The notes below the pieces were generated by a model. It saw only the letters and a program-made list of their open reading frames with translations. It was not told the DNA's origin and did not search any database. Made by a program: the position numbers and the translations under genes. This document shows positions 57,288-64,000 of a stretch of 64,000 nt of DNA, one piece after another. The stretch's first letter is position 1; every line of letters begins with the position of its first letter. Source of the stretch: Candidatus Poribacteria bacterium (lineage in GTDB: Bacteria > Poribacteria > WGA-4E > WGA-3G); contig JAJECN010000041.1 of the NCBI GenBank assembly GCA_022821965.1, forward strand, positions 1 through 64,000. The letters are read 5' to 3'.

Positions 57288-57330
57288 AGTTATCAGTCAT
57301 CAGTTATCGCTTGTCGGTTAAGAGGGCACA
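57288..57330. repeat. Heptamer-built repeat (half element)
   Basis: AGTTATCAGTCATCAGTTAT and CGCTTGTCGGTTAAGAGGG follow the aroK promoter directly. They match the left ends of complete elements and would be transcribed in the aroK leader. Confidence 0.55.
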
Positions 57331-57390
57331 TTTATCTGGTAGGAGGGATCTCCGAATCCCGACAAATAAATATTAAAAGGTAGAAATCGG

Positions 57391-57951
57391 GTGAAACGAT
57401 CTGCTAAAGAAAGCCCCAATATTGTGCTCGTCGGTTTTATGGGAACCGGAAAAACTTCTGTCGGTAGGCGGCTCGCGACACAACTCAGGATGCGTTATGT
57501 GGACACAGACGACATTATTGAGCGAGATAGCGGGCGACGTATCAGCAATATCTTCGAGGAGGATGGGGAAGCCGCTTTTCGAGAACTTGAAAGCGAAGCC
57601 GTTCTTAAAGTTTCCAAACGGCATAACTCCGTTATCTCTACAGGCGGTGGTGTCGTTTTGAAAGAAGCCAACATGATAGCACTGAAGCAGAACGGTGTTG
57701 TTTTTTGTCTAACAGCAACCCCTGAGGAAATCTATCGGCGAGTTGGACACCAGACCCATCGACCGTTACTCCAAATACCCGATCCGCTCGCGGAGATCCA
57801 GTCAATGTTAGCAGAACGACGTCCTTATTATGAAGAAGCCGATTATATGGTGAGAACGACGGGACGTTCATTCAGTGAAATTATTGCGCATATCAAACGG
57901 GTGTTTATAAAAATCACAAGGAATCCAAAATGGCGAGAACCTTACGCGTAG
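57391..57951 (+). CDS. aroK: Shikimate kinase
   Basis: The 186-residue P-loop kinase has NIVLVGFMGTGKTSVGRRLA (Walker A GFMGTGKT), YVDTDDIIERDSGRRISNIF (shikimate-binding Asp), FRELESEAVL, STGGGVVLKE (the shikimate-binding GGG) and the lid/adenine region THRPLL with LAERRPYYEEADY. It phosphorylates shikimate with ATP in the aromatic amino-acid pathway. The GTG start at 57391 has AAAGG about 10 bases upstream. It overlaps aroB by 22 nt, so the two pathway enzymes are coupled. Confidence 0.94.
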   Translation: MKRSAKESPNIVLVGFMGTGKTSVGRRLATQLRMRYVDTDDIIERDSGRRISNIFEEDGEAAFRELESEAVLKVSKRHNSVISTGGGVVLKEANMIALKQNGVVFCLTATPEEIYRRVGHQTHRPLLQIPDPLAEIQSMLAERRPYYEEADYMVRTTGRSFSEIIAHIKRVFIKITRNPKWREPYA

Positions 57952-59018
57952 AACTCGGAGATAACAGTTACCCACTTGTTGTCGGGACAGGACTCCTCAA
58001 CCGAGTTGGTGACCTCCTCACACCGCATACAAAATCAAATAAGGTGCTCATCGTTTCGGATACATTCCTTAAAGCGCGCTATATGCCCGTTGTCCTGAAA
58101 AGTCTTGAAGATGCTGGTCTTGATGTGAGTACAATTGCGGTTCCCGCTGGCGAAGAAAACAAATCATTGACGCAGTTCTCCGATATACAGGACAGCTTGG
58201 TTGAGCATCAACTCGATCGCGGTTCAACGCTGATCGCTCTCGGCGGTGGTGTCATCGGCGACTTGGCTGGATTTGCGGCGGCGGTGTATATGCGTGGTAT
58301 CCCTTACGTCCAGATTCCAACGACGCTACAGGCACAGGTTGATGCAAGCGTCGGCGGCAAGACGGCGATTAATCACCCAAAGGGAAAAAACCTTATCGGC
58401 GCATTTCATCAACCTAAATTGGTGCTCATCGATGTAAGGACGCTTAAAACCTTGGATGAGCGCGACATCCGAGCTGGATTGATTGAAGTTATCAAAATGG
58501 GCGTTATCCGCGATGAACCGCTGTTTGAAATGGTTGAGGAAAACTTAGACGCTATCTTAAATTTAGAGGATGCAACGCTCATTGATATGATTTCAAGTGC
58601 GTGTATCAACAAGGCGGAAATTGTTGCTAAAGACGAAAAAGAGAGTGGATTACGGATGGTGCTCAACTATGGGCACACCTTCGGACACGCGCTTGAAGCA
58701 GTGACACACTATAATAGGTATCGACACGGCGAAGCGGTTTCTATCGGTATGAACTGCGCCGCACAGTTAGCGGTAAATTTGGGAATGTTCTCTGAAACCG
58801 ATTTTCAACGGCAACACACCCTCCTAAAGCGTGCAAAATTGCCAATTGCTTTCCCACCCGACCTTACCCCGGAAGCATTATGTGCCGCGATGTATTTAGA
58901 CAAAAAGACGTTAGGCGGTAAACTCCGCCTCATCTTGCCGACGCGTATCGGAGAAGTCGTTATCCGTGACGATGTAGACGATCGGCATGTTTTAGAAGCT
59001 ATCTTGCAATGTTTTTAA
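57930..59018 (+). CDS. aroB: 3-dehydroquinate synthase
   Basis: The 362-residue NAD- and metal-dependent enzyme converts DAHP to 3-dehydroquinate. It shows VPAGEENKSL, LIALGGGVIGDLAGFAAAVYMRGI, QIPTTLQAQVDASVGGKTAIN, KNLIGAFHQPKLVLID, the metal ligands in RAGLIEVIKMGVI (Glu), LNYGHTFGHALEAV (His) and YRHGEAVSIGM (His). Length and all motifs are standard. It overlaps aroK, an order of the two genes that is common in bacteria. The next gene lies past a repeat element and is not part of the pathway. Confidence 0.95.
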   Translation: MARTLRVELGDNSYPLVVGTGLLNRVGDLLTPHTKSNKVLIVSDTFLKARYMPVVLKSLEDAGLDVSTIAVPAGEENKSLTQFSDIQDSLVEHQLDRGSTLIALGGGVIGDLAGFAAAVYMRGIPYVQIPTTLQAQVDASVGGKTAINHPKGKNLIGAFHQPKLVLIDVRTLKTLDERDIRAGLIEVIKMGVIRDEPLFEMVEENLDAILNLEDATLIDMISSACINKAEIVAKDEKESGLRMVLNYGHTFGHALEAVTHYNRYRHGEAVSIGMNCAAQLAVNLGMFSETDFQRQHTLLKRAKLPIAFPPDLTPEALCAAMYLDKKTLGGKLRLILPTRIGEVVIRDDVDDRHVLEAILQCF

Positions 59019-59160
59019 TAGTTTTCAGTTTTCAGTTATCGGTTTTCAGTTAAGAGTTAGATTTGTAATAATCCATCTCCCACTTGGAATATTCCAAGAT
59101 GGAGCTCCTTGTAACAAAAAACCTCTTAACTGATGACTGAAAACCGATAACCGATAACCA
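59019..59160. repeat. Heptamer-built inverted-repeat element, complete
   Basis: The left end has GTTTTCAGTTTTCAGTTATC and GGTTTTCAGTTAAGAG. The right end has CTCTTAACTGATGACTGAAA and ACCGATAACCGATAACC, in inverse orientation. The interior carries the palindrome CTTGGAATATTCCAAG. It is the best-preserved copy in the window, about 142 bp. Confidence 0.75.
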
Positions 59161-59183
59161 TTAAACGAGGAAATATAACATTT

Positions 59184-60329
59184 ATGATAAAAATAACCCA
59201 ATGGACAGTCGTTTGCTTGGTTTTGTGCTTAAGCATTAGCACTGCGTTTAGCCAAGGGCTTAGCCCACCGGCAAATGTCACGGCAGTGGATACAGCCAAC
59301 GACGATGGCTCCAGTATCACGCTTAAGTGGGACGCAGCGCCCGAAGATAGCGGTATCAGCGGGTATCAAATCCTGCGGCGGATAGCAGATGGCGATCTTG
59401 AAGAAATCGGTGAACTGTTGCCTGCTGGAACAACGACTTATGTCGATTCCTCTATCGAAAAAGGGAGTGCTTACGCCTATGCCGTGCGCGCCGTTAGCGA
59501 AACGGAAGCCACTGTAGATTCCGAACAGACTGCTCCAGTCAAAGGAACAGGGGAATGGTTTCATACCGGCAAAATCTCGCTGTTTACCGCCATGCTTCTT
59601 TTTGGTGCCGTTATTGTTTGGAATATCTATTATGCGCGGAGTGGTAAAGATATCTTCGTTCGGCGCATCCCTGGACTTGAAGCTGTAGACGAAGCTATTG
59701 GTAGAGCCACGGAGATGGGACGCTCTATTCTCTATACCTTAGGGTTAGGACGCGTAGATGATGTCCCTACTATTGCGAGTATGACAATTCTGGGGCAAGT
59801 GGCGCGGCGAACTGCCGATTATGAAACACCACTGCGTGTGCCTTGCCGTGATCCAATTGTTATGAATGTCGTGCGTGAGGTCGTGCGAACAGCATATCTT
59901 GATGAAGGTCGTCCGGATGTCTATAACGAGGAAAACGTTTTCTTTGTCAGCGAAAGCCAATTCGCTTACGCTGCTGGTGTAGATGGTATTATGCTTCGTG
60001 AAAAACCCGCGGCGATATTTTTACAAGGTCAGTTTTTCGCTGAATCGCTTATTCTCGCCGAAACAGGCAATTCTATTGGTGCTATTCAGATTGCCGGAAC
60101 AGACTCTGAGCACCAACTTCCGTTCTTTATCGCTGCATGTGACTATACTTTAATTGGTGAAGAATTGTACGCAGCGAGTGCTTATCTGTCCAGAGAACCG
60201 ATGTTACTTGGGAGTCTCAGAGGACAAGATTGGGGAAAGGTACTCATTTTCATAACTATGATTCTGGGCGTGATTCTTGAGTTGTCCGGTGTCAATTGGA
60301 TAACAACGCTCTTACAAAAGGTGAATTAG
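59184..60329 (+). CDS. FN3-domain membrane protein (DUF6754-like), first gene of a four-gene membrane module
   Basis: The 381-residue protein has a signal peptide (VVCLVLCLSISTAFSQG). A fibronectin type III domain follows at about 25-120 (PANVTAVDTANDDGSSITLKW, YQILRR, YVDSSIEKGSAYAYAVRAVS). A helix (LFTAMLLFGAVIVWNIYYA) leads to a conserved-looking cytosolic domain (FVRRIPGLEAVDEAIGRATEMGR, TIASMTILGQVARRTADYETPLRVPCRDPIVM, SESQFAYAAGVDGIMLREKPAAIF, AESLILAETGNSIGAIQIAGT, FFIAACDYTLIGEELYAASAYLS) and a last helix. I recall similar proteins under DUF6754, function unknown. The GAGGAAA upstream sets the start. The next gene begins 8 nt later. Confidence 0.8.
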   Translation: MIKITQWTVVCLVLCLSISTAFSQGLSPPANVTAVDTANDDGSSITLKWDAAPEDSGISGYQILRRIADGDLEEIGELLPAGTTTYVDSSIEKGSAYAYAVRAVSETEATVDSEQTAPVKGTGEWFHTGKISLFTAMLLFGAVIVWNIYYARSGKDIFVRRIPGLEAVDEAIGRATEMGRSILYTLGLGRVDDVPTIASMTILGQVARRTADYETPLRVPCRDPIVMNVVREVVRTAYLDEGRPDVYNEENVFFVSESQFAYAAGVDGIMLREKPAAIFLQGQFFAESLILAETGNSIGAIQIAGTDSEHQLPFFIAACDYTLIGEELYAASAYLSREPMLLGSLRGQDWGKVLIFITMILGVILELSGVNWITTLLQKVN

Positions 60330-60337
60330 GAGGATTT

Positions 60338-60958
60338 ATGAAAAGACAAGTACCTTTAGTGCTCTGTTTTCTTTTTGGCGTTGGGATAATTCTGACCCGA
60401 TTTAGTCCACACCCCTATTCTCAATTCTTTTACGAAGAGGTGAATAGCTGGGTACTTATTATTACGCCTTTCGCATTGGTTTTGGCGACAGTGACGCTCA
60501 TCCGCGCGCATGTGACACGTATTCGTCGGCGTACAGAGTATTGGCAATACAGTTTTATTGTCTTCGCCGGCATTATCACAATGGTTGTCATAGGAGTGCC
60601 GTATGGACCGCAGCATTTTGTGTTTGAATGGTTATTCAACAACATCCAAGTGCCGATGGATGCCACTATGTTTTCACTCTTAGCCTTCTTTATTGCATCG
60701 GCGGCATATCGAGCATTTCGTGCTCGATCATTTGAGGCGACTCTACTTCTCGTCACCGCGATTATTGTCATGTTAGGGAATGTTCCTGTTGGGGACTTAA
60801 TTTGGAGCGAGACATCAAGCGTGAAGCAGTGGATCTTAAATAACCCAAACCTTTCAGCAAGGAGGGGGATTATACTCGGAGTGAGTTTAGGTGTAATTTC
60901 GCAATCCATCCGAATTATACTCGGAATTGAACGCTCGTACTTAGGGGGAGGAGATTAA
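60338..60958 (+). CDS. Six-helix membrane protein of the four-gene module
   Basis: The 206-residue protein has about six hydrophobic helices: VPLVLCFLFGVGIILTRF, VLIITPFALVLATVTLIRAHV, YSFIVFAGIITMVVIGVPYG, MFSLLAFFIASAAYRAFRARS, TLLLVTAIIVMLGNVPVG and RRGIILGVSLGVISQSIRIILG. Basic loops HVTRIRRRTEYW and FRARSFEA suggest the cytoplasmic side. No known catalytic motif is seen. AGGAGG precedes the ATG at 60338, and the next gene starts 3 nt after the stop. It looks like an integral subunit of a complex with its neighbours. Confidence 0.8.
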   Translation: MKRQVPLVLCFLFGVGIILTRFSPHPYSQFFYEEVNSWVLIITPFALVLATVTLIRAHVTRIRRRTEYWQYSFIVFAGIITMVVIGVPYGPQHFVFEWLFNNIQVPMDATMFSLLAFFIASAAYRAFRARSFEATLLLVTAIIVMLGNVPVGDLIWSETSSVKQWILNNPNLSARRGIILGVSLGVISQSIRIILGIERSYLGGGD

Positions 60959-60961
60959 CAG

Positions 60962-61777
60962 ATGCTTGATAAATTGATGAACATGGACAGGCGAATTGTC
61001 TTTATTCTCGTTGCCCTTGCAGTTATCATCCCTACGAAACTACGGGTGAATTTACCGATTTCGGTCTCTGAACCCACACAGAAACTTTACGATTATATTG
61101 ATAACTTAGAAGCCGATTCAACGATCATGATTGCATTTAATTATGGGCCTGCAGGTCTACCGGAACTCCATCCGATGGGAAGGGCCGTACTGAAACAGTG
61201 CTTTGATAAAGACGTGCGTGTTATCGGTGTCACATTAGCTCCGGATGCGCCAACCTTAGCAAATACACTGATGGAAGAAATTGCCCAAGAGAGCGGAGCT
61301 GTGGCTGGCAAAGATTATGTTTTCCTGGGCTACCGACCCGGGGGTTCACTGGTTATGCTTGGAATGGGAACCAGTATCGCCAGTGTTTTTGAAAATGACT
61401 ACAACGGAACAGCACTTGCTGAAATTCCTATAATGGAAAACATCACAAACTACGACCAAATCTCTCTTCTGGTGGACTTCGCTTCTGGGAACACTACAGA
61501 GGGATGGATCAATTATGCGAACACACAATACAATTTACAAATTGCTTCAGGTGTCACCGGGGTTATTATAGCGCAGATGTATCCGTTTTTGCAAACCGGA
61601 CAATTGGTAGGCTTAATAGCAGGTATTGCGGGAGCTGCTGAGTATGAACGTCTGATAGATGCTCCAGCAAAAGGAATGCAGTGGATTAATATTGAATCGT
61701 TTGTGCATCTATTAATTGTCGGTTTAGTCATTCTTGGTAATATCGCATTCTTCATTCGGAACCGGCAGGAGGAGTAA
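60962..61777 (+). CDS. Membrane-anchored alpha/beta-domain protein of the four-gene module
   Basis: The 271-residue protein has an N-terminal helix (IVFILVALAVIIPTKL), a middle alpha/beta domain and a C-terminal helix (FVHLLIVGLVILGNIAFFI). The middle domain has PTQKLYDYIDNLEADSTIMIAFNYGPAGLPELHP (read as two adjoining segments), then VIGVTLAPDAPTLANTLMEE, YVFLGYRPGGSLVMLGMGT, YDQISLLVDFASGNTTEGWINY and ASGVTGVIIAQMYPFLQTGQLVGLIAGIAGAAEYE. The PAGLPELHP and YRPGG segments look like functional loops but are not recognised. It lies 3 nt after the six-helix gene and 4 nt before the next one. Confidence 0.8.
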   Translation: MLDKLMNMDRRIVFILVALAVIIPTKLRVNLPISVSEPTQKLYDYIDNLEADSTIMIAFNYGPAGLPELHPMGRAVLKQCFDKDVRVIGVTLAPDAPTLANTLMEEIAQESGAVAGKDYVFLGYRPGGSLVMLGMGTSIASVFENDYNGTALAEIPIMENITNYDQISLLVDFASGNTTEGWINYANTQYNLQIASGVTGVIIAQMYPFLQTGQLVGLIAGIAGAAEYERLIDAPAKGMQWINIESFVHLLIVGLVILGNIAFFIRNRQEE

Positions 61778-61781
61778 ATTT

Positions 61782-62477
61782 ATGGAAATTTTTGGCATCT
61801 GGCTCGCGGCGTTTTTGACGTTGTCCATTTACAGTTTCCTTTACCGAGATAATCCATTCTATCGGTTTGCTGAATATCTTTTTATAGGAATATCAGTTGG
61901 GTACTACATCGTCATTTACATTCACCAAGGCTTTATTCCATTCGCTTGGGAACCATTTTGGGCGGCGGTTAAACCTTTCTGGCCAGGAATTCCTCGAGAA
62001 GCAGGTTGGATAGGATTGATAAAATTGATTCCAATAGCACTCGGACTTTTGTTCTTTGGTGGTTTGTCTCCGCGGCACACATGGCTGATTCGCTATCCGA
62101 GTGCTGTTCTTGTCGGCTTTGGATCAGGAATCTCCATTCCACTAATGTTACAGACATTTATTTTCGAGCAGACACGCGGAACGGTTGAACCTTTTGCGGC
62201 TATCAATGCGGGAACTCTCTCTCCTTGGGGAATTATCGAAGCAGTCCTCATGCTCATTGGAGTCGCTTGCACACTCACCTATTTCTTCTTCTCTGTTGAA
62301 CACCGAGGTCCCGTCAAATGGCTTTCAAAAGTAGGTATTGCCTTCCTCATGATCGGGTTCGGTGCGGCATTCGGGAACACCGTTATGGGACGTGTCGCGC
62401 TGCTGATTCAACGCGTCGATTTTCTGCTAAACGATTGGATTGGTATGATAATAGGTTGGCTCGGCACAATTTTTTGA
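61782..62477 (+). CDS. Second polytopic protein of the four-gene module
   Basis: The 231-residue protein has about six helices: IFGIWLAAFLTLSIYSFLYR, AEYLFIGISVGYYIVIYIH, LIKLIPIALGLLFFGGL, SAVLVGFGSGISIPLMLQTFIF, WGIIEAVLMLIGVACTLTYFFF and VGIAFLMIGFGAAFGNTVMGRVALL. A SVEHRGPVKW loop precedes the last helices. GGAGGAG lies seven bases upstream of the ATG at 61782, a start that avoids a long overlap with the preceding gene. No family was recognised. It ends the module; the next gene is served by a leader element. Confidence 0.8.
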   Translation: MEIFGIWLAAFLTLSIYSFLYRDNPFYRFAEYLFIGISVGYYIVIYIHQGFIPFAWEPFWAAVKPFWPGIPREAGWIGLIKLIPIALGLLFFGGLSPRHTWLIRYPSAVLVGFGSGISIPLMLQTFIFEQTRGTVEPFAAINAGTLSPWGIIEAVLMLIGVACTLTYFFFSVEHRGPVKWLSKVGIAFLMIGFGAAFGNTVMGRVALLIQRVDFLLNDWIGMIIGWLGTIF

Positions 62478-62515
62478 CGTTATCACGACGTTTAACCGCA
62501 AGGAAAAATTAAAAG
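62478..62515 (+). promoter_or_regulatory. Leader element (copy H) before isomerase gene
   Basis: The sequence TTTAACCGCAAGGAAAAATT then AAAAG sits directly against the ATG at 62516. It has the SD block and A/T spacer of the family without the distal stem-loop. Confidence 0.55.
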
Positions 62516-63358
62516 ATGAAACTTGGATATAGCACATGGGGAATGCCTACCGTCCCCATAGACACCGCCGTTTCCCATCTCGCGAACCTCGGATACGATG
62601 GCGTTGAACTCACCATCATTCCACGCTTCACGACAGAACTCAGCACGCTTGACGCTGCAGAACGGAAACGGATAGCATCCCTATTGGAACAGCACAACTT
62701 AGCACTGCCAGCAATCGCGGCGCACTCCAGTCTGTTGGAAACGGATCCGGACGCACATGCCAAAAATATGTGGCGACTGAAAGGTGGGGTTGATCTCGCG
62801 GTGGAGCTCGCGCAAGGCGATGAACCGCCTGCTGTCAATACGACCCCCGGTGGAAAACCGGAGGATTGGGAAAGAAACAAAGATTTCCTCGCAGAGCGGG
62901 TAGGAGAACTCGTCGATTATGGCGCATCGCGCGGCGTCACCATCGCTATGGAACCCCACATTGGGGCAATCATTGATACACCTGCAAAGGTCCTTGAACT
63001 CCTTGAGATCGTCAATTCACCGTATCTCAAAGTTAATTTTGACATCAGCCATTTCGATATTGTGGGTATGCCGACAGAAGAGACGGTGGCGGCGTTAGCA
63101 GCGGTATCAGCACATACACACGTCAAGGACCAGCGCGGCACCGCACCTAACCACGAATTCCTCATTCCGGGTGAAGGGCCATTTGATTATGTCGGCTATC
63201 TCAAGGAGATGCAGGCACACGGGTACGATGGATTCATCACTGCCGAAGTGAGTTTTATGGTGCAGGCACGAGAAGACTATGATCCGCTCGCTGCTGCGAC
63301 GCTCTCATATCAGACACTATCAAACGCCTTTACCGAAGCAGGAATTGAACGAGGCTAA
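62516..63358 (+). CDS. Sugar phosphate isomerase/epimerase family TIM barrel
   Basis: The 280-residue TIM barrel has MKLGYSTWGMPTVPIDTAV, LANLGYDGVELTIIP, the metal-site Glu in VTIAMEPHIGAIIDTP, VNFDISHFDIVG, HTHVKDQRG (His and Asp ligands) and GFITAEVSFMVQ (late Glu). It is one of four isomerase-type TIM barrels in the window and is 2 nt from the sulfatase gene, a pairing seen in carbohydrate-use clusters. The sugar is not identifiable. Confidence 0.87.
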   Translation: MKLGYSTWGMPTVPIDTAVSHLANLGYDGVELTIIPRFTTELSTLDAAERKRIASLLEQHNLALPAIAAHSSLLETDPDAHAKNMWRLKGGVDLAVELAQGDEPPAVNTTPGGKPEDWERNKDFLAERVGELVDYGASRGVTIAMEPHIGAIIDTPAKVLELLEIVNSPYLKVNFDISHFDIVGMPTEETVAALAAVSAHTHVKDQRGTAPNHEFLIPGEGPFDYVGYLKEMQAHGYDGFITAEVSFMVQAREDYDPLAAATLSYQTLSNAFTEAGIERG

Positions 63359-63360
63359 CG

Positions 63361-64000
63361 ATGCAAACTCCGAACATCCTTTTTCTGATGACAGATCAGC
63401 AGCGGTGGGACGCGATGGGTTGCAGTGGCGATTGGGTGCAGACACCACATTTGGACCGCATCGCGAGTGAAGGGGTCCGATTCACCAACTGTGTTACTAC
63501 ATCACCGGTTTGTATCCCGACACGGCTCAGTTTGGCGACAGGCTTGTATCCGCATAACACAGGCATTTGGAATAACATGAACCATACGATGCCTCCTGAA
63601 ACGCCGACATGGATGCAAGCAGTACGCGAGGCTGGCTACCGGACGAGCCTTTTCGGTAAGACACATCTCCACCCACACAACGGGGACTTACGAGAACGCG
63701 AAGGATTAATGAACGCCTACGGGTTAGACGATGTGAACGAAATTGGTGGACCGCGGGCAAGCGCGAAGGTCCTGTCACACATGACTGCGGAATGGGAGGC
63801 GAAAGGACTGTGGGATGCCTATCGCGCTGATTATCGCGAACGGTTCAGCACGAAACCGCATCTCGTGCGTCCGTCAACGTTGGGACTCGAAAACTACGCT
63901 GATGTCTACGTAGGACAACAGGCGAAGCAATACCTTCAGAACTATGAACGAGCGGAACCTTGGTGCTGTTGGGTCAGCTTCGGTGGACCGCATGAACCGT
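63361..64000 (+). CDS. Sulfatase (3'-truncated by window)
   Basis: Only the first 213 codons are visible, and the frame is open to the right edge. It shows NILFLMTDQQRWDAMGCSGD (metal-binding DDQ-type site, here TDQQ), TPHLDRIASEGVRFTNCVTT, the active-site motif SPVCIPTRLSLATGLYPH (CxPxR, whose Cys becomes formylglycine) and FGKTHLHPHNGD. It hydrolyses sulfate esters, for example of sulfated polysaccharides. There is no signal peptide at the N-terminus (MQTPNIL), so it may be cytosolic. GAGG lies six bases before the ATG, inside the isomerase gene. The only maturase-like gene here (9227) lacks a catalytic Cys. Confidence 0.93.
   Translation, partial: MQTPNILFLMTDQQRWDAMGCSGDWVQTPHLDRIASEGVRFTNCVTTSPVCIPTRLSLATGLYPHNTGIWNNMNHTMPPETPTWMQAVREAGYRTSLFGKTHLHPHNGDLREREGLMNAYGLDDVNEIGGPRASAKVLSHMTAEWEAKGLWDAYRADYRERFSTKPHLVRPSTLGLENYADVYVGQQAKQYLQNYERAEPWCCWVSFGGPHEP

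Overview
The window reads as a chromosomal segment of a Candidatus Poribacteria-like bacterium (inference from gene content; no rRNA or tRNA was recognised). The strongest clues are the first gene, a secreted leucine-rich-repeat/cohesin/dockerin protein ending in a YPNPFNPET-type C-terminal domain, together with two phytanoyl-CoA dioxygenase-like proteins, four sugar isomerase/epimerase-type TIM barrels, two MDR dehydrogenases, a sulfatase and a SUMF1-domain protein. The cell envelope is Gram-negative: there are two Omp85 proteins, a DUF5916 beta-barrel, a TRAP binding protein with its TatT partner, and lipoproteins. Coding density is high, but many gene gaps are filled by repeat families.

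Layout. 1-3196: 5'-truncated surface protein. 3352-12228, all minus: an orphan GMC-oxidoreductase small subunit, a TIM-barrel isomerase, purN, a double-vWA protein, an anti-sigma/ECF-sigma pair, a TPR protein, a SUMF1 protein, then a tightly overlapping four-gene operon (CADD/TenA-like, SnoaL-like, antitoxin-like, HAD phosphatase). 12724-17556, plus: PhyH, small membrane proteins, DUF202, MDR dehydrogenase, WD40, isomerase. 17566-20151 is a foreign-looking island: a dead transposase fragment, an AT-rich orphan gene and a DNA methyltransferase-HNH fusion. 20298-35538: PhyH, DUF5916 barrel, EamA/SMR, TolB-like lipoprotein, MDR dehydrogenase, RsmC-like methyltransferase, then transglutaminase, BatA-like and Omp85 genes in a row, then a large polytopic protein. 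35574-48152, minus: an M16 peptidase relic, a DegT aminotransferase, DUF402, a corrinoid methyl-transfer set (homocysteine methyltransferase, RACE-type activator, corrinoid protein), an antitoxin-like/HNH pair, TatT-TatP and YgfZ. 48471-52247: a giant multi-domain Omp85 protein. 52467-64000: xylA, an adenylate-kinase-like gene, GT39, two GNATs, aroK-aroB, a four-gene membrane module (DUF6754-like), an isomerase and a right-truncated sulfatase.

Three gene-regulatory patterns stand out. First, a repeated leader element carries CCGCAAGGAA followed by TTAAAAA directly before several start codons, often with an upstream conserved stem-loop. Second, three sigma70-type promoters place the predicted transcription start on, or one base before, the ATG, suggesting leaderless mRNAs. 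Third, intergenic elements built of 7-bp units (GTTATCA, GTTGTCG, GTTTTCA) with inverted ends fill gaps between co-oriented genes.

The best candidates for undescribed systems are the four-gene membrane module at 59184-62477, the methyltransferase-HNH island at 17566-20151, the antitoxin-like/HNH pair at 43586-44640, and the leader element family. All functional statements rest on recognised motifs read by eye. No database search was possible.
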